Origin: Thermoplasmata archaeon
Lineage (GTDB): Archaea; Thermoplasmatota; Thermoplasmata; RBG-16-68-12
Length of the DNA: 7,844 nt
NCBI GenBank assembly: GCA_021788795.1
Contig: JAJYKG010000095.1
Span: 1 to 7,844, forward strand
Reading direction: 5' to 3'
This document shows, piece after piece, positions 5,595 to 7,844 of the stretch. How positions within the stretch are numbered: position 1 is the first letter of the stretch; each line of letters begins with the position of its first letter. The notes under the pieces were generated by a model. It made no database searches and was not told the origin of the DNA. It saw only the letters and a program-made list of their open reading frames with translations. The position numbers were made by a program, and so were the translations under genes.

Positions 5595-5602
5595 CTAAAA
5601 GG
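5595..5602 (-). promoter_or_regulatory. Promoter candidate for the PIMT-TPR gene
   Basis: On the minus strand CCTTTTAG is centred about 41 bp before ATG 5557, in the 55-bp gap after the aldo/keto reductase stop. An adjacent CTTGAAA (5603-5609) could be part of the same element. Read-through from the aldo/keto reductase is also possible. Confidence 0.35.
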
Positions 5603-5612
5603 TTTCAAGGGG

Positions 5613-6560
5613 CTAGAGGCCGAAGTCCCGGGCGTAGAGGCGGCGGGCCTCCCGGACCTCCGCCTCCGTGAGCGGCTCGGCCTCCGAGGCGCCGACGTTC
5701 TCCTCCACCTGCGACGCGGTCTTGGCACCGGGGATGGTCGTGGAGACCTCGGGGAACGCCAGGACGAAGCGGAGCGCCGCCTGGGCGCGGCTCCGGCCCT
5801 CCTTCGAGAGGAATGCGAGGCGCTCCGCCGCGGCGACCCGTCCCGAGACCATCCCCCGCGGCCAGGAGGCCCGGATGTCCCCCGGAGGGAAGCGCGCGTC
5901 CGGACGGATCGTCCCGGCGAGGAAACCGTTGCCGAGCGGCTCCCGCGCGATGAGCCCGACCCCCGCGACGCGCGCCGCCGGCAGGAGCTCGTCGATCCAC
6001 TCCTGGCGGAAGAGGCTGAAGGGGATCTGCAGGACCGCGGGCTTCCCCGCCTCCAGGCAGAGCCGGCCTTCCTCCGGCTCGTGGATCGAGACGCCATAGT
6101 GGGCGATCTTGCCCTCGGCTTTCAGGGAGTCGAGTACCTCGTACGTGCGCGGATCGGCCAGGCTCTCCGTGGGCGGGTTGTGCAGCTGGTAGACGTCCAC
6201 GTGGTCCGTGCGCAGCCGTTGGAGGGAGCGCTCGAGGGCGAACCCGATGTACCCCGGGTCGAAGTTCAGCCGCACGCCGCTGTGGTAGAAGTCCCCGCCC
6301 ACCTTGGTCGCCAGGACCACCTCGTCCCGCCGGCCCTCGAGGGCCTGCCCCAGGAGTTCCTCGCTGTGCCCCCAGCCGTACACGTCCGCGGTGTCGAAGA
6401 AGGTGCAGCCGAGGTCCGCGGCGCGCCGGATCGCCGCGACCGACGCCGCGTCGTCCGTGGGCCCGTACGAGTTGCCGTGGGCGTTCCCGCCGACGGCCCA
6501 GGCGCCGAAGCCCACCTCAGAGACCCGGAGCCCCGTGCGGCCCAGGGTGCGATACCGCAT
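5613..6560 (-). CDS. Aldo/keto reductase
   Basis: This is an NAD(P)H-dependent oxidoreductase that reduces aldehydes and ketones, with a (beta/alpha)8 barrel. From ATG 6560 it has 315 residues, normal for the family. It opens with MRYRTLGRTGLRVSEVGFGAW. The catalytic tetrad is complete: D56 and Y61 in FDTADVYGWG, K86 in VVLATK, and H127 in VYQLHNPP. The C-terminal cofactor block IPGAKTASQVEENVGA is typical of the YakC/YhdN-like branch of the superfamily. The substrate cannot be named from sequence. An in-frame upstream ATG at 6590 adds ten residues (MKGCGIPRGH), but it lies on the promoter box, so 6560 is preferred. The PIMT-TPR gene follows 55 bp downstream on the same strand. The gene is divergent from the secreted-protein gene. 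Confidence 0.95.
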   Translation of the reverse strand: MRYRTLGRTGLRVSEVGFGAWAVGGNAHGNSYGPTDDAASVAAIRRAADLGCTFFDTADVYGWGHSEELLGQALEGRRDEVVLATKVGGDFYHSGVRLNFDPGYIGFALERSLQRLRTDHVDVYQLHNPPTESLADPRTYEVLDSLKAEGKIAHYGVSIHEPEEGRLCLEAGKPAVLQIPFSLFRQEWIDELLPAARVAGVGLIAREPLGNGFLAGTIRPDARFPPGDIRASWPRGMVSGRVAAAERLAFLSKEGRSRAQAALRFVLAFPEVSTTIPGAKTASQVEENVGASEAEPLTEAEVREARRLYARDFGL

Positions 6561-6585
6561 GTGACCCCGGGGAATCCCGCACCCC

Positions 6586-6600
6586 TTCAAAAGCCTTTGA
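6586..6600 (-). promoter_or_regulatory. Near-palindromic TATA-like box for the aldo/keto reductase
   Basis: TCAAAAGCCTTTGA has 5-bp arms (TCAAA/TTTGA) around 4 bp. On the minus strand GGCTTTTGAAG is centred about 30 bp before ATG 6560, fitting a leaderless or near-leaderless transcript. Confidence 0.5.
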
Positions 6601-6630
6601 CCCGCCCCTTTTCGGGCATCCGAAGGCGGG
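6601..6630. repeat. Hairpin-forming inverted repeat in the divergent region
   Basis: CCCGCC (6601-6606) pairs with GGCGGG (6625-6630), and TTCGG (6611-6615) pairs with CCGAA (6620-6624). This gives 11 bp of stem with a GCAT loop and a 4-nt bulge (6607-6610) on the left side. It could be an operator or the 5' leader structure of the rightward gene. It lacks a T-run, so a terminator is unlikely. Confidence 0.45.
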
Positions 6631-6664
6631 CTAGGACGCCATCAGGAGTGACAATGGAGCCAAA

Positions 6665-6676
6665 GGCTTCAAGTAG
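6665..6676 (+). promoter_or_regulatory. TATA-like box for the secreted-protein gene
   Basis: GGCTTCAAGTAG is centred about 47 bp before ATG 6717. The preceding CAAAGGCTT (6661-6669) also occurs on the minus strand in the aldo/keto reductase promoter, so the two divergent genes share a short motif. Confidence 0.35.
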
Positions 6677-6716
6677 CCGGAATCCCGCCGGGGACCGTAA
6701 TCTTGGGGTAGCGAAC

Positions 6717-7844
6717 ATGCGCATCCTCGCCCTTCTCGTGGCCGCCCTGCTCCTCGGGACCGCCGCCGCCTTCCTCGTGGGCGCGCCCCCGGCCCAGGCC
6801 GCCACCACGAACATCACCGGCCAGTTGATCGAGAGCGCGGGTTCCACGTCCGTCTTGGGCGGCGGGAACTACCGGTTCATCCAGTTCGGGTCGGACGCCG
6901 CGTTCGGCGTGATCTGGGGGAACGCCAGCCACGCGAACAACATCTACGTCGTCGCGATCAAGACGCGGTACCTCGGCGTGGGCCAGATCTACAACACCAC
7001 GGGCGCTCTCGTCGACAAGAACGAGCCGGTGAAGGTCTACACGATCTACGCGGCCCAGCTCCAGGACATCCTCGAGTACAAGGACGTCACCGGGGACGGC
7101 GTCGCGAACTACAGCCGCACGTACAACTCGACCACGAAGTCCTGGTCGAACTACGCGTTCACTGGGGACGTCGGCTACAAGTTCGTCAACCTGAGCACGA
7201 AGTGGGTCGCGAGCAACGTGACCTACGCGAACGGGACGACGTACAAGAGCTGGAGCTTCAGCCTCACCGCGGACAACCTCTCGTATTACAACATCTCGAG
7301 CAAGGCCAAGCTCACGGGCACCCTTCCACTCGTCCAGTTCACCTTCCACCTGAACGCCTCCGCGGTCCAGGCGGACAACGTGACGATCCCGCAGTGGAAC
7401 ATCACGGTGGACCGGGTCCTCGGCCGCTACGTGCTGAGCGATGTGGTGCGGATGCCTGACCTCACCCTGCAGAGCATCCAGACGATCCACTACGACCTCA
7501 AGTGGGACCAGCTCATCCAGGGCTGGAGCTACGCGAGTCAGGACACGTTGGGGCAGCGCCGGCTGCTCCTCGAGACCGGATCGATCGTCCTGAACTATGT
7601 CCCCTCCTCGGTCCTCGCGGGCTGGCGCCTCGTCCACGACCTCGGGGATGACGGGACGGCGACGTACAACACGACCGCGGGTGCGCAGAGCGCCGGGAAC
7701 GCCACGGGCGCGTACTCGACGCCGCACGTCTTCAAGAGCCCGAACCTCGACTTCGGCGGCAACTGGACTCGCATCGCGCGGTTCGACTGGACGACGAACA
7801 CCACGGTCGACAACACGACCCAACCCCTGGGCGCGCAGATTGTG
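6717..7844 (+). CDS. Secreted, sequon-rich surface protein (C-terminus cut by window)
   Basis: From ATG 6717 the frame is open for 376 codons to the right edge. Residues 1-~28 are a Sec-type signal peptide (MRILALLVAALLLGTAAAFL..., probable cleavage after AQA). The mature part is rich in Asn, Thr, Tyr and Gly, has no Cys in the visible part, and contains 18 N-x-S/T sequons without Pro at x, as expected of an N-glycosylated archaeal cell-surface protein. DVTGDGVANY (about 123-132) resembles a calcium-binding DxDG loop. Strand-like alternation suggests a beta-rich fold; any membrane anchor would lie beyond the window. ATG 6654 is in frame and has a good Shine-Dalgarno (AGGAG, 6644-6648), but the 21 extra codons use many AT-ending codons unlike the rest, so I prefer 6717. 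I recognise no family. Confidence 0.8.
   Translation, partial: MRILALLVAALLLGTAAAFLVGAPPAQAATTNITGQLIESAGSTSVLGGGNYRFIQFGSDAAFGVIWGNASHANNIYVVAIKTRYLGVGQIYNTTGALVDKNEPVKVYTIYAAQLQDILEYKDVTGDGVANYSRTYNSTTKSWSNYAFTGDVGYKFVNLSTKWVASNVTYANGTTYKSWSFSLTADNLSYYNISSKAKLTGTLPLVQFTFHLNASAVQADNVTIPQWNITVDRVLGRYVLSDVVRMPDLTLQSIQTIHYDLKWDQLIQGWSYASQDTLGQRRLLLETGSIVLNYVPSSVLAGWRLVHDLGDDGTATYNTTAGAQSAGNATGAYSTPHVFKSPNLDFGGNWTRIARFDWTTNTTVDNTTQPLGAQIV

Noticed and set aside
5558..6097. N-terminal extension of the PIMT-TPR frame
   Set aside because: The 180 extra codons are Arg/Ser-rich and lie in another frame of the aldo/keto reductase gene. The PIMT domain starts right after ATG 5557.
6669..7823. A 384-codon minus-strand frame opposite the secreted protein
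   Set aside because: It is an Arg/Val/Asp/Glu-rich antisense shadow. The plus strand has a signal peptide and a consistent sequon pattern.

Overview
The window looks like a piece of a high-GC archaeal chromosome, most plausibly a Thermoplasmatota-like lineage. Three things point that way. Short AT-rich boxes of archaeal TATA type stand about 26-70 bp ahead of most starts. Several starts fit leaderless transcripts. The window also has an FAD-dependent thymidylate synthase (ThyX) and a secreted protein dense in N-glycosylation sequons. The lineage is an inference, because no rRNA or other phylogenetic marker is present. No tRNA, CRISPR array, insertion sequence or prophage is visible.

Layout, left to right. 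(1) A polytopic membrane protein of unknown function runs leftward off the window edge (1-794, minus). (2) A plus-strand cluster follows: a BCP/PrxQ-type peroxiredoxin, an ASCH-domain (PUA-like) protein, and, behind its own palindromic TATA-like box and strong Shine-Dalgarno, ThyX. (3) A small ABM-like alpha/beta-barrel protein on the minus strand converges on thyX. It is divergent from (4) a two-gene plus-strand unit of small zinc-ribbon proteins. (5) A minus-strand block (read 6560 to 3610) holds an aldo/keto reductase, a PIMT-like methyltransferase domain fused to TPR repeats, and a TPR protein ending in a compact DnaJ-type double zinc finger. (6) After a divergent intergenic region with a hairpin and related promoter boxes, a sequon-rich exported protein runs rightward off the window.

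Functional links are modest. The peroxiredoxin, the aldo/keto reductase and possibly the ABM-like protein fit redox housekeeping or detoxification. ThyX makes dTMP. The PIMT-TPR and TPR-zinc-finger proteins are neighbours on one strand and could share protein quality-control or scaffold work, but only their domains and adjacency suggest this. The most unusual items are the degenerate PIMT-TPR fusion, the J-domain-less TPR/DnaJ-zinc-finger protein, the tandem mini zinc-ribbon operon, and the longer ThyX signature motif. I do not see a clear multi-gene defence, secondary-metabolite or mobile system here.
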